Shown: positions 1 to 6,024 of the stretch, piece after piece
Layout of the letters: each line of letters begins with the position of its first letter
Numbering within the stretch: position 1 is the stretch's first letter
Assembly (NCBI GenBank): GCA_027031945.1
Contig: JALVPE010000028.1
Location: 1 to 6,024, forward strand
DNA from: Candidatus Moraniibacteriota bacterium
Lineage (GTDB): Bacteria; Patescibacteriota; Minisyncoccia; Moranbacterales; GCA-2747515
Direction: 5' to 3'
Length of the DNA: 6,024 nt
The notes under the pieces: model-generated
Seen by the model: only the letters and a program-made list of their open reading frames with translations
Database searches by the model: none
What the model was told of the DNA's origin: nothing
Translations under genes and position numbers: made by a program

Positions 1-32
1 TTGATTAATTATTAATATTAAAATAAATAATT

Positions 33-1283
33 ATGCAAGAAAATAAAAATAACGTTGAATTTCAGCAAGAAGTTACCAATATTCCAAAAAATAATTCTTC
101 CAATAAAATATTGTGGGCAATTATTGGTTTTCTTGTTATGGGAGTTTTTATTCTATTAGGTATAATTATTGTTGGAGGTGGTTATTGGTATTTACATCAG
201 CAGAAAACAAAAATTCAAAACACAAAAGATCGCATAACTCAAGATTTTTCAAATCAAAAACAAAATGAAGAAACCTTAAAAAACAATACGAATGTTACAA
301 GTCAAAAACAGACAAAAAAAGAACAATTGAATTTGGATAAAGAAAAAAAATTAGTTTATGAGAATAAGGAATTTGGTTTTCGTGTAAATATTCCGGAAAG
401 TTGGGCAAAATATGATTACAAGGTAAAACAAATTGATTTGGGTGGAGATTTTAATGTGGCTGATGTTGATTTTTATTTGCCATCACAAGAATATGATGAA
501 GGAAGTGATATTCCCGGTTATGTAGACATGTTTTCTATATCTGTTTATGTTACGGAGAGTTGGAATGAAAATGAGGATAATTATAACAATGATGATACAT
601 ATGGTGAGGTTATAGGAACAAATGATTTTTATACCTTTGTATATTCACATATAGATATAGATGAACAGATTTCAGACATTTTTCCTCAAGCTCTAAAGGA
701 TATGGATACTATTGCACATAGTATTGAATTTTTTGGTTCTCAATCAGTTGTTCATGATGATAATATTTTGAGTAATACAGATACAGATATAGACTATGAT
801 AGTCTTTATAGTGATAAATTTGCTTTTGATGATGATTATGCAAAGCATTCTATTGAATATTGGAACTGTGAATTTGATTATCAATTAAATTATCCTTCTA
901 GCTGGTCAAATAATGGTATAACGAATATATCTAAAAATGTTGTTTTATATGGAAATAATGTAACAACAACAATTCGAGCGGTAGATGCAGAAGGCTTGAC
1001 AACTGAAGAGTTTTTTGTAAGAGAATATAAAAGAGAATTTCCAAAAGCTGTTTTGGAACCTGAAGGAGATAAATTTTTTATGGCTGAAACAAATACTATG
1101 ACTTATTATTTGGCATTTGCAGCCCCGTATGAATGGAGATTATACTGGAGAGTAATCGGTAGTAATACAGGTATAATTATGACAGTTAAGGGGAGTGGTT
1201 TTATAAAAGAGTGGGATAATATAACAAAAATGTTTGGCACTTTACGAGTTAATATCACACAAAGACCAGAGTGCGCAAGTTAA
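33..1283 (+). CDS. Membrane-anchored protein with two related extracytoplasmic domains, function unknown
   Basis: I do not recognise a named family for this 416-residue protein. A short polar N-terminus (1-24) is followed by one strong hydrophobic segment at about 25-54, rich in Ile, Val, Leu and Gly, then a Lys/Gln/Asn-rich linker (55-105). The remainder is acidic and soluble and is probably outside the cytoplasm, tethered by the single helix. There is no lipobox cysteine after the helix. Two domains begin alike: EFGFRVNIPESW at 113-124 and EFDYQLNYPSSW at 280-291. Each ends in a similar helix/strand (SIEFF near 230-234; FGTLRV near 401-406). An Asp-rich spacer (about 242-270) separates them. 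The F-x-P-x-S-W opening resembles PsbP-like or lipoprotein-type small domains, but this is only a resemblance. No Shine-Dalgarno sequence precedes the ATG, and the start is chosen as the first ATG of the open frame. dxr follows 48 bases downstream. Coding is secure; function is not. Confidence 0.85.
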   Translation: MQENKNNVEFQQEVTNIPKNNSSNKILWAIIGFLVMGVFILLGIIIVGGGYWYLHQQKTKIQNTKDRITQDFSNQKQNEETLKNNTNVTSQKQTKKEQLNLDKEKKLVYENKEFGFRVNIPESWAKYDYKVKQIDLGGDFNVADVDFYLPSQEYDEGSDIPGYVDMFSISVYVTESWNENEDNYNNDDTYGEVIGTNDFYTFVYSHIDIDEQISDIFPQALKDMDTIAHSIEFFGSQSVVHDDNILSNTDTDIDYDSLYSDKFAFDDDYAKHSIEYWNCEFDYQLNYPSSWSNNGITNISKNVVLYGNNVTTTIRAVDAEGLTTEEFFVREYKREFPKAVLEPEGDKFFMAETNTMTYYLAFAAPYEWRLYWRVIGSNTGIIMTVKGSGFIKEWDNITKMFGTLRVNITQRPECAS

Positions 1284-1291
1284 TATTGGGT

Positions 1292-1320
1292 TTGCAATTA
1301 AAATAATAAAGGTATTTAAT
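1292..1320 (+). promoter_or_regulatory. Possible sigma70-type promoter for dxr (weak)
   Basis: TTGCAA at 1292-1297 and TTTAAT at 1315-1320 are separated by 17 bases and resemble -35 and -10 boxes (4/6 and 5/6 matches). Transcription would then begin only a few bases before the dxr ATG at 1332, giving a nearly leaderless mRNA, which fits the lack of a well-placed ribosome binding site. Such matches are common by chance in sequence this AT-rich, and co-transcription from gene 1 across the 48-base gap is equally possible. Confidence 0.25.
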
Positions 1321-1331
1321 TTATTAACTAT

Positions 1332-2486
1332 ATGCCTATGAAGAAAATAGCACTCATGGGAAGTACAGGATCAGTAGGTACACAAACTTTAGATATTGTG
1401 CGCAAGTATCCAGAGAAATTAAAAGTGTTTGCACTTAGTGCCGGAGGAAACAATATAGATTTGCTTTTAGATCAAATTAAGGAATTTAAACCAGAAATAG
1501 TAGGTGTGGCAGATGAACAAAAAGCAAAGTACTTAGGAGAGAAAACAAGTGTTAAAATTATAACTGGTTCGAAGATGTTAGAGAAAATTGCTGTTATGGA
1601 TGGTTATGATACTTTTATAACTGCAACTGTTGGTCTTACCATTATACGAGCCACTATTGAGGCTATTAGAAAAAAGAAAAATATAGCAATAGCAAATAAA
1701 GAAACCCTTGTGGCAGCTGGTGAAATTGTGATGAGGGAAGCTCGTGAAAATGATGTGATGCTTATGCCAATTGATTCAGAGCATAGTGCACTTTTTCAAT
1801 GTTTAAACGGTGAAAATAGAAGGACAATACGTTCACTTGTGGTTACTTGTTCAGGTGGAGCACTTAGAGATTACACAAAAGAACAAATGAAAGATGTATC
1901 AATTGAAGATGCACTTGGCCACAAAACTTGGAATATGGGAGTAAAAATTACGATAGATTCTGCCACTCTTATGAACAAGGGATTTGAGGTGATTGAAGCA
2001 ATGTGGCTTTATGACGTAGCACCTGAAAATATACAAGTCGTAATTCATCCAGAGAGCATAATTCACTCTATGGTGGAGTATTCCGATAATTCAATAATTG
2101 CTCAAATTTCTGAACCTGATATGCGACTTCCTATTCAGTATGCTTTGAGTTATCCGGATAGATGGGGTAAAGCAGTGAAACGACATAGATTTAATACTTC
2201 TTATACATTTGATAAACCTGATTTGGATAGGTTTCCGTGTCTGGGATATGCATTTGATGCTATGGAAGCAGGTGGTACAATGCCTGCTGTAATGAACGCA
2301 GCAAACGATGCGATGGTAGCAAAGTTTTTGGCAGGAGAGTGTGAGTATCTGGATATACCAAAGACTATAAAAAAAGTGATGGATGCACATGAGGTTGTGA
2401 AAAATCCTACACTTGAGGACATAGAAACTGCGATTGAGTGGGCAACTGAAAAAGTTAATGGAGAAAAACATTTCTTGATGCAATAA
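1332..2486 (+). CDS. dxr: 1-deoxy-D-xylulose 5-phosphate reductoisomerase
   Basis: Cytosolic enzyme that rearranges and reduces 1-deoxy-D-xylulose 5-phosphate to 2-C-methyl-D-erythritol 4-phosphate, using NADPH and a divalent metal; it is the committed step of the MEP isoprenoid pathway and the target of fosmidomycin. The N-terminal Rossmann domain has the NADPH loop GSTGSVG (10-16) and NKET (122-125). Metal ligands are D148 and E150 in DSEHSA and E219 in MNKGFEVIEA, matching E. coli D150, E152 and E231. SGG (174-176), the flexible-loop H197 and W200, and HPESIIHSMVEY (239-250) are also present. The loop reads HKTW rather than HPNW/HPTW. The C-terminal helical domain is complete to about residue 375, and 384 residues is normal for the family. 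The last residues (EKHFLMQ) look non-conserved, and a frame shift at an A5 tract (2464-2468) would replace them with a longer tail. The start may be M1 or M3 (1338). The only purine-rich match, AAAGG at 1308-1312, is too far upstream to be a good ribosome binding site. Confidence 0.97.
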   Translation: MPMKKIALMGSTGSVGTQTLDIVRKYPEKLKVFALSAGGNNIDLLLDQIKEFKPEIVGVADEQKAKYLGEKTSVKIITGSKMLEKIAVMDGYDTFITATVGLTIIRATIEAIRKKKNIAIANKETLVAAGEIVMREARENDVMLMPIDSEHSALFQCLNGENRRTIRSLVVTCSGGALRDYTKEQMKDVSIEDALGHKTWNMGVKITIDSATLMNKGFEVIEAMWLYDVAPENIQVVIHPESIIHSMVEYSDNSIIAQISEPDMRLPIQYALSYPDRWGKAVKRHRFNTSYTFDKPDLDRFPCLGYAFDAMEAGGTMPAVMNAANDAMVAKFLAGECEYLDIPKTIKKVMDAHEVVKNPTLEDIETAIEWATEKVNGEKHFLMQ

Positions 2487-2539
2487 AAAAAGATGATGGG
2501 ACGATTGTATTGGATGGGAGTATGAATGCTCAATATTGA
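2462..2539 (+). other. Coding-like frame overlapping and following the dxr 3' end
   Basis: In the frame offset from dxr, this stretch reads as a plausible polypeptide (KTFLDAIKKDDG then TIVLDGSMNAQY), ending at TGA 2537-2539. It has no start codon at its upstream end, where TAA at 2456-2458 closes the frame. It would join dxr if one base were added to the A5 tract at 2464-2468, giving dxr a tail about 20 residues longer. Beyond the TGA the same frame stays coding-like (GGDMAIKANVSAKK) to TAA 2582-2584. It could be a frameshifted dxr tail, the remnant of another gene's 3' end, or chance. I cannot assign a function. Confidence 0.3.
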
Positions 2540-2548
2540 GGTGGAGAT

Positions 2549-2584
2549 ATGGCAATTAAAGCTAATGTTTCTGCTAAAAAATAA
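2549..2584 (+). CDS. Candidate 11-codon ORF upstream of lgt (possible leader peptide or gene remnant)
   Basis: ATG at 2549 opens MAIKANVSAKK and ends at TAA 2582-2584, seven bases before the probable lgt ATG at 2592. It is preceded by AGGTGGAG (2539-2546), the clearest Shine-Dalgarno-like sequence in the window, although spacing to the ATG is short. Its product has no recognisable family. It may be a short leader that couples translation to lgt, or the last codons of the frame running through 2462-2584. Its small size makes coding uncertain. Confidence 0.25.
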   Translation: MAIKANVSAKK

Positions 2585-2591
2585 AGAAAGT

Positions 2592-3197
2592 ATGCATCCA
2601 GAATTATTTACTTTTTCAATATTTGGACAGAACGTTGTAATTATGGCGTATGGCTTTTTCTATATACTTGTCAGTATATTTGTAATTATTGCAAGTTATT
2701 TTAGTGCACGTCATAATAATTTTTTTGTACGTCAAACCTTCTGTCTTTTGGGTGGTGGTGCAGTGGCGGGACTATTGGGAGCGAGATTATTACATTTTGT
2801 TTTTAATCCTAGTATATATATGGTAAGAGTGATTCACTGAATATTTTTGATTTGCAAATGCACGGATTTACCATAGTGGGTGGCTTGATTTTTGTGGTAA
2901 TGGTTAGGTGAATGGAAATTTGGTGATGTTAATATATTTGTAGTTTTACCTGTGCATCCAACACAGATTTATGAACTTATTTATGCAATATTAGGTGGTG
3001 TAGTTGTAATTTTTATAAATAAGAAGAATATTTTTACAGAAATAGGTGTCTTGTTTTTTGGTATGTGGTTTAGTGTTTTTAGAATTATAAATATGTATTT
3101 TCGTCAATTACCAAAATCACTTATATTATCAACTTGGCAGTATACAATCATTTATATTTTAATTTTTATTGGTTGTTTTTTGGTTTTTTGTGTATAA
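2592..3197 (+). pseudogene. lgt: Degraded prolipoprotein diacylglyceryl transferase (lgt), two breaks and an internal deletion
   Basis: Intact Lgt is a multi-spanning inner-membrane enzyme that moves diacylglycerol from phosphatidylglycerol onto the lipobox cysteine of prolipoproteins. Three pieces are recognisable. The N-terminal part (2592 to about 2821) begins MHPELFTF and carries AYGFFYI and LLGARLLHFVF. It is in frame with the 3' part but closes at TGA 2838-2840. The middle part (about 2822-2899, shifted frame) reads SLNIFDLQMHGFTIVGGLI, the normal continuation. The C-terminal part (about 2901-3197, first frame) has LPVHPTQIYE, further membrane segments and FRIINMYFR. Joined, they give about 200 residues, whereas Lgt usually has 250-290. 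The missing part between GGLI and HPTQIYE should hold the signature GRIGNFxNGE with the essential arginine. The later Arg is kept, but the position matching E. coli Glu243 appears to be Met. The frame could open at ATG 2526, but MHPELF is the usual Lgt N-terminus. As sequenced it should not make active enzyme. Confidence 0.85.
2813..2821 (+). repeat. TA dinucleotide tract at the first lgt frameshift
   Basis: TATATATAT (four and a half TA units) lies exactly where the lgt reading frame is lost. Removing one TA unit restores the frame: the codons then read S-I-Y-G-K-S-D-S-L-N and run on into IFDLQMHGFTIVGG. Slippage that added one unit is therefore a simple explanation for this break. It does not repair the second break near 2897-2903. 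Confidence 0.6.
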
Positions 3198-3265
3198 ATA
3201 TAATCAGACTAATAAAAATAATATACTTATCACGGCAAAATAATTGATTTGTTATATTTAGGTTT

Positions 3266-3294
3266 TTGACGTTTCAAATCTTCTTTGATACACT
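3266..3294 (+). promoter_or_regulatory. Probable sigma70-type promoter for secA
   Basis: TTGACG (3266-3271) and TACACT (3289-3294) are separated by 17 bases, matching the consensus boxes 5/6 and 4/6. Transcription would begin near 3301, giving a leader of about 45-57 bases before secA. This is the best promoter candidate in the window and suggests that secA is transcribed independently of the decayed lgt upstream. Confidence 0.5.
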
Positions 3295-3314
3295 TAAGTT
3301 TATACACGTTGAAT

Positions 3315-3333
3315 TCTATCAGATAAGGATAGA
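3315..3333 (+). promoter_or_regulatory. Small hairpin overlapping the likely secA ribosome binding site
   Basis: TCTATC (3315-3320) and GATAGA (3328-3333) are a perfect 6-base inverted repeat around a 7-base loop. The only Shine-Dalgarno-like sequence before secA, AAGGA (3325-3329), lies in the loop and the first bases of the 3' arm. Direct repeats of AGATAA at 3321-3326 and 3331-3336 add to the local structure. The stem has only two G-C pairs and is weak, so a regulatory role is tentative. The ribosome binding site is also far from the start codons (16 bases from ATG 3346, 28 from ATG 3358). Confidence 0.3.
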
Positions 3334-3345
3334 TAATGTTTAACT

Positions 3346-6006
3346 ATGCAAAAATATATGTCACTTTTTCAAAAAATATTCGGTTCAAATGAAAGACAAA
3401 TAAATAAATTAAAACCAATTGTAGAGCAAATAAACTCATTCGAGGATGAGATGAAAAAATTATCTGATGAGGGAATTAAAAAAAAGACACAAGAATTTAA
3501 AAAACGATTAAAAAATGGTGAAACCTTAGATGACATTTTGCCCGAAGCGTTTGCTTTGACAAAGGAGGCGGCCGGAAGGACTATAAATGAGAGGCATTAT
3601 GATGTTCAACTTATGGGCGGAGTTGTTCTACATCAGGGTAAAATTGCAGAAATGAAAACTGGTGAAGGAAAAACTTTGACTTCCACGCTTCCCATATACT
3701 TAAATGCTTTGGAAGGAAAAGGTGTGCATGTTGTTACTGTAAATGATTACTTAGCAAAACGTGATTGTAATTGGATGGGAGTTGTCTATGAAAAATTAGG
3801 ACTTCAAACTGCATGTATTACACATGAAGGTGGTTTTTTGTATGAACCAAACACTGTGGATAATAATGAGGTTGATATTGAAATGGAAAATTTAAATTCT
3901 GTTACAAAGAAGGAGGCATATGCAGCAGATATAACATATGGAACCAATAATGAATTTGGTTTTGATTATCTTAGAGATAATATGGCTCAAAGTGAGGAAC
4001 AACTGTCTCAGCGTGGACATCATTATGCAATTGTAGATGAAGTTGATTCAATTTTAATAGATGAAGCTCGTACTCCGCTTATTATATCAGCTCCCGATAC
4101 CGAATCTACAAAGCTTTATGAGCAATTTGCCGGTATTGTGCCAGGTCTTGTAAGAGATGAAGACTTTACTGTTGATGAAAAATTACGTAGTGTAGCCATT
4201 ACGGATTCAGGTATTGAAAAAGTAGAAAAAGCACTTAATATCGGCAATATTTATGAACAGGGGAAAATTCAATATGTACATCATTTAGAACAATCATTAA
4301 AGGCTCAAGTGCTTTTTGAGCGAGATAAAGATTATATGGTTCGTGATGGTGAAGTCATTATAATTGATGAGTTTACAGGACGTGCTCAAGAGGGAAGAAG
4401 ATATAGTGATGGGTTACATCAAGCGATTGAAGCAAAAGAGAAAGTGCCTGTACAACGGGAGTCTCGTACACTTGCAACTATTACTTTTCAAAATTATTTT
4501 CGTATGTATAAAAAACTTGCAGGTATGACTGGAACAGCAAGTACAAGTGCGGAAGAATTGCAAAAAGTATATGGATTAGAAGTAATAGAGATACCTACAA
4601 ATAAAAAAATGATTCGTAATGATTTGCCGGATGTTGTGTATAAAAATGAAAAAGGGAAATTTAATGCAATAGTAAGCAAAATAAAAGAGTTAAATAAGAA
4701 AGGGCAACCTGTTCTAGTTGGTACAGTTGCTATTGAAAAATCAGAAGCGTTATCGAAAACTCTAGAAAAAGCAGGAATATCACATAGTGTATTAAATGCT
4801 AAATTTCATGAAAAAGAAGCTCAAATTATAACAAATGCCGGGAAAAAAGGCTCAGTAACAATTGCTACAAATATGGCTGGTCGTGGTACAGATATTAAAC
4901 TTGGAGAGAGTGTTAAAGATTTGGGAGGGTTGTATATCATAGGGACAGAGAGGCATGAAGCCAGAAGAATTGATGATCAGCTCAGAGGAAGATCGGGTCG
5001 TCAAGGAGATCCCGGCACAACGCAATTTTATATTTCACTTGATGATGAGCTTATGCGTCGTTTTGGTGGAGATAAGTTAAAAAACATTATGGAACGCTTG
5101 GGACTTCCAGAAAACCAACCAATTCAAAATAAAATGATTTCAAAACAAATTGAAGGAGCTCAATCAAAAATCGAAGGTTTTAATTTTGATATTCGTAAGC
5201 ATGTTTTGGATTATGATGATGTGGTAAATAAGCAACGTGAAGTTATTTATGAAAAACGACGTATTGCTCTTAAAAGTAAAGATGTAAAAAGCGAAATATT
5301 TAATTTACTTCATGAAGAAATTGAAGAAATTGTTGGAGTACATTCTGTTGGTGAAAGATATAATTGGGAAATAGAAAAAATAGTAAAGGATATAAGAGTT
5401 ATTTTTCCACTTTCTGATGAAGCAGCTAAAAAAATTGAAGACATTGTTTCTGACCAATCCAAAGATGATCGTGAGATTATTGCTACAGTTGTTGAATATA
5501 TTTTTGCTCAGGGGAAAATTGCATATAATGTGAAAGAACAAGAAAATGGAGAGGAAGTTATGCGTGCTATTGAGCGTTCAATATTGTTGCGTACAATTGA
5601 TCAACATTGGATGAATCATTTAGATGCAATTGATCATTTACGTCAAGGTATTGGTTTGCGAGGTTATGGTCAGCAAGATCCACTTATTGAATATAAACGA
5701 GAAGCTTTTGATATGTTTTCACAGTTAGTGGCAAATATTCGTAATACTGTTTTGCATACGATTTTTCGAGCGACAATTGTGAAACAAGATGATAGTGCTA
5801 TGAGTAGGATGTCAGAGGCAATGGAATTGTCTGGTGCTGATGATAATCTAGAGCAATTTGCAACTGCGGTAGAAAAAGAAAAAAAAGAGATGATAAATAG
5901 TATGCCAAAAATTGAAAAACCAATTACCTCCAATAAAACAGTTGGTCGTAACGATCCATGTCCTTGCGGTAGTGGTAAAAAATATAAAAAATGTTGCGGT
6001 AAATAG
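3346..6006 (+). CDS. secA: Preprotein translocase ATPase subunit SecA
   Basis: Motor ATPase that binds the SecYEG channel and drives unfolded preproteins across the cytoplasmic membrane. Walker A is MKTGEGKT (103-110) and the DEAD-type Walker B is DEVD (231-234), followed by SILIDEARTPLIIS. The preprotein cross-linking domain lies at about 240-375. ITFQNYFRMYKKLAGMTGTA (379-398) and the second nucleotide-binding fold follow, with TNMAGRGTDIKLG (508-520) and the arginine-finger region QLRGRSGRQGDPG (545-557). The scaffold/wing region runs through LDYDDVVNKQR (621-631) and IDQHWMNHLDAIDHLRQGI (751-769). The C-terminus is a SEC-C zinc motif with C872, C874, C883 and C884. At 886 residues it is full length. 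Residues about 160-188, just before AYAADITYGTNNE, form an acidic insertion longer than in E. coli SecA. The start is ambiguous: ATG 3346 opens the frame, but ATG 3358 (MSLFQKIFG) matches the usual SecA N-terminus better. It probably has its own promoter. All essential motifs are present and the gene looks functional. Confidence 0.98.
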   Translation: MQKYMSLFQKIFGSNERQINKLKPIVEQINSFEDEMKKLSDEGIKKKTQEFKKRLKNGETLDDILPEAFALTKEAAGRTINERHYDVQLMGGVVLHQGKIAEMKTGEGKTLTSTLPIYLNALEGKGVHVVTVNDYLAKRDCNWMGVVYEKLGLQTACITHEGGFLYEPNTVDNNEVDIEMENLNSVTKKEAYAADITYGTNNEFGFDYLRDNMAQSEEQLSQRGHHYAIVDEVDSILIDEARTPLIISAPDTESTKLYEQFAGIVPGLVRDEDFTVDEKLRSVAITDSGIEKVEKALNIGNIYEQGKIQYVHHLEQSLKAQVLFERDKDYMVRDGEVIIIDEFTGRAQEGRRYSDGLHQAIEAKEKVPVQRESRTLATITFQNYFRMYKKLAGMTGTASTSAEELQKVYGLEVIEIPTNKKMIRNDLPDVVYKNEKGKFNAIVSKIKELNKKGQPVLVGTVAIEKSEALSKTLEKAGISHSVLNAKFHEKEAQIITNAGKKGSVTIATNMAGRGTDIKLGESVKDLGGLYIIGTERHEARRIDDQLRGRSGRQGDPGTTQFYISLDDELMRRFGGDKLKNIMERLGLPENQPIQNKMISKQIEGAQSKIEGFNFDIRKHVLDYDDVVNKQREVIYEKRRIALKSKDVKSEIFNLLHEEIEEIVGVHSVGERYNWEIEKIVKDIRVIFPLSDEAAKKIEDIVSDQSKDDREIIATVVEYIFAQGKIAYNVKEQENGEEVMRAIERSILLRTIDQHWMNHLDAIDHLRQGIGLRGYGQQDPLIEYKREAFDMFSQLVANIRNTVLHTIFRATIVKQDDSAMSRMSEAMELSGADDNLEQFATAVEKEKKEMINSMPKIEKPITSNKTVGRNDPCPCGSGKKYKKCCGK

Positions 6007-6024
6007 TGTAAATTAATTATATAT

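Noticed and set aside
1..32. Promoter before gene 1 (TTGATT at 1-6)
   Set aside because: No -10 box at proper spacing could be told apart from the surrounding AT-rich sequence, and the window edge cuts off the upstream context.
1296..1321. Inverted repeat AATTAAA / TTTAATT between gene 1 and dxr as a terminator
   Set aside because: It is an A/T-only 7-base stem with a 12-base loop and no GC content; it is too weak and likely to arise by chance.
2091..2555. Long open frames on the minus strand over the 3' half of dxr (2091-2555 and 2201-2533)
   Set aside because: They lie opposite strongly conserved dxr codons, and their translations are Cys/His/Ser-rich with no recognisable motifs, as expected of antisense shadows.
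2837..2926. TGA read as glycine or tryptophan (alternative code, as in some Patescibacteria) to explain the lgt and post-dxr stops
   Set aside because: Reading through TGA at 2838 leads out of the Lgt frame and soon meets TAG at 2874; the middle frame meets TAA soon after its TGA codons. The intact genes contain no in-frame TGA at conserved Gly or Trp positions.
3195..3260. Perfect 9-base inverted repeat TAAATATAA / TTATATTTA flanking the lgt-secA gap
   Set aside because: It is made only of A and T, its arms are 48 bases apart, and it has no GC stem or T-run, so it is neither a convincing terminator nor an element end in this AT-rich background.
4494..5933. Minus-strand open frames within secA (4494-4679, 5305-5541, 5670-5933)
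   Set aside because: All are antisense to conserved SecA sequence and have no recognisable domain; they are shadows of an AT-rich gene.

Overview
The window is strongly AT-rich and carries four protein loci, all on the + strand: a membrane-anchored protein of unknown function (33-1283), dxr (1332-2486), a broken lgt (about 2592-3197) and secA (3346-6006). The standard genetic code fits. The three intact genes end in TAA, TAA and TAG, and none contains an in-frame TGA. Low G+C, sparse Shine-Dalgarno signals, a TM-anchored orphan with a charged linker and a SecA with an enlarged insertion would suit an uncultured Patescibacteria/CPR-type bacterium. That assignment is an inference from general features; nothing in the window proves it.

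Layout. Gene 1 has one N-terminal membrane segment, a polar linker and two related extracytoplasmic domains that look like an internal duplication. After 48 bases comes dxr, the committed enzyme of the MEP isoprenoid pathway, with its NADPH loop, metal ligands and flexible-loop residues in place. Between dxr and lgt (2487-2591) there is no full gene, but one frame reads like protein and runs back into the 3' end of dxr. An 11-codon ORF with the best ribosome binding site in the window sits just before lgt.

The lgt locus clearly derives from prolipoprotein diacylglyceryl transferase, but it appears dead as sequenced. One frameshift falls at a (TA)4 tract. A second break lies where roughly 50-80 residues are missing, including the family signature GRIGNFxNGE. 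A 148-base gap follows, with a good sigma70-type promoter candidate and a small hairpin over the probable secA ribosome binding site. secA then encodes a full-length preprotein translocase ATPase ending in a SEC-C zinc motif.

Functionally this is a housekeeping/envelope neighbourhood: isoprenoid precursor synthesis (dxr), lipoprotein maturation (lgt, decayed) and protein export (secA), next to an orphan surface protein. I see no mobile element, CRISPR array, tRNA or rRNA, and no convincing new defence or metabolic system. The most unusual features are the decayed lgt, the coding-like sequence downstream of dxr, and the duplicated domain in gene 1.
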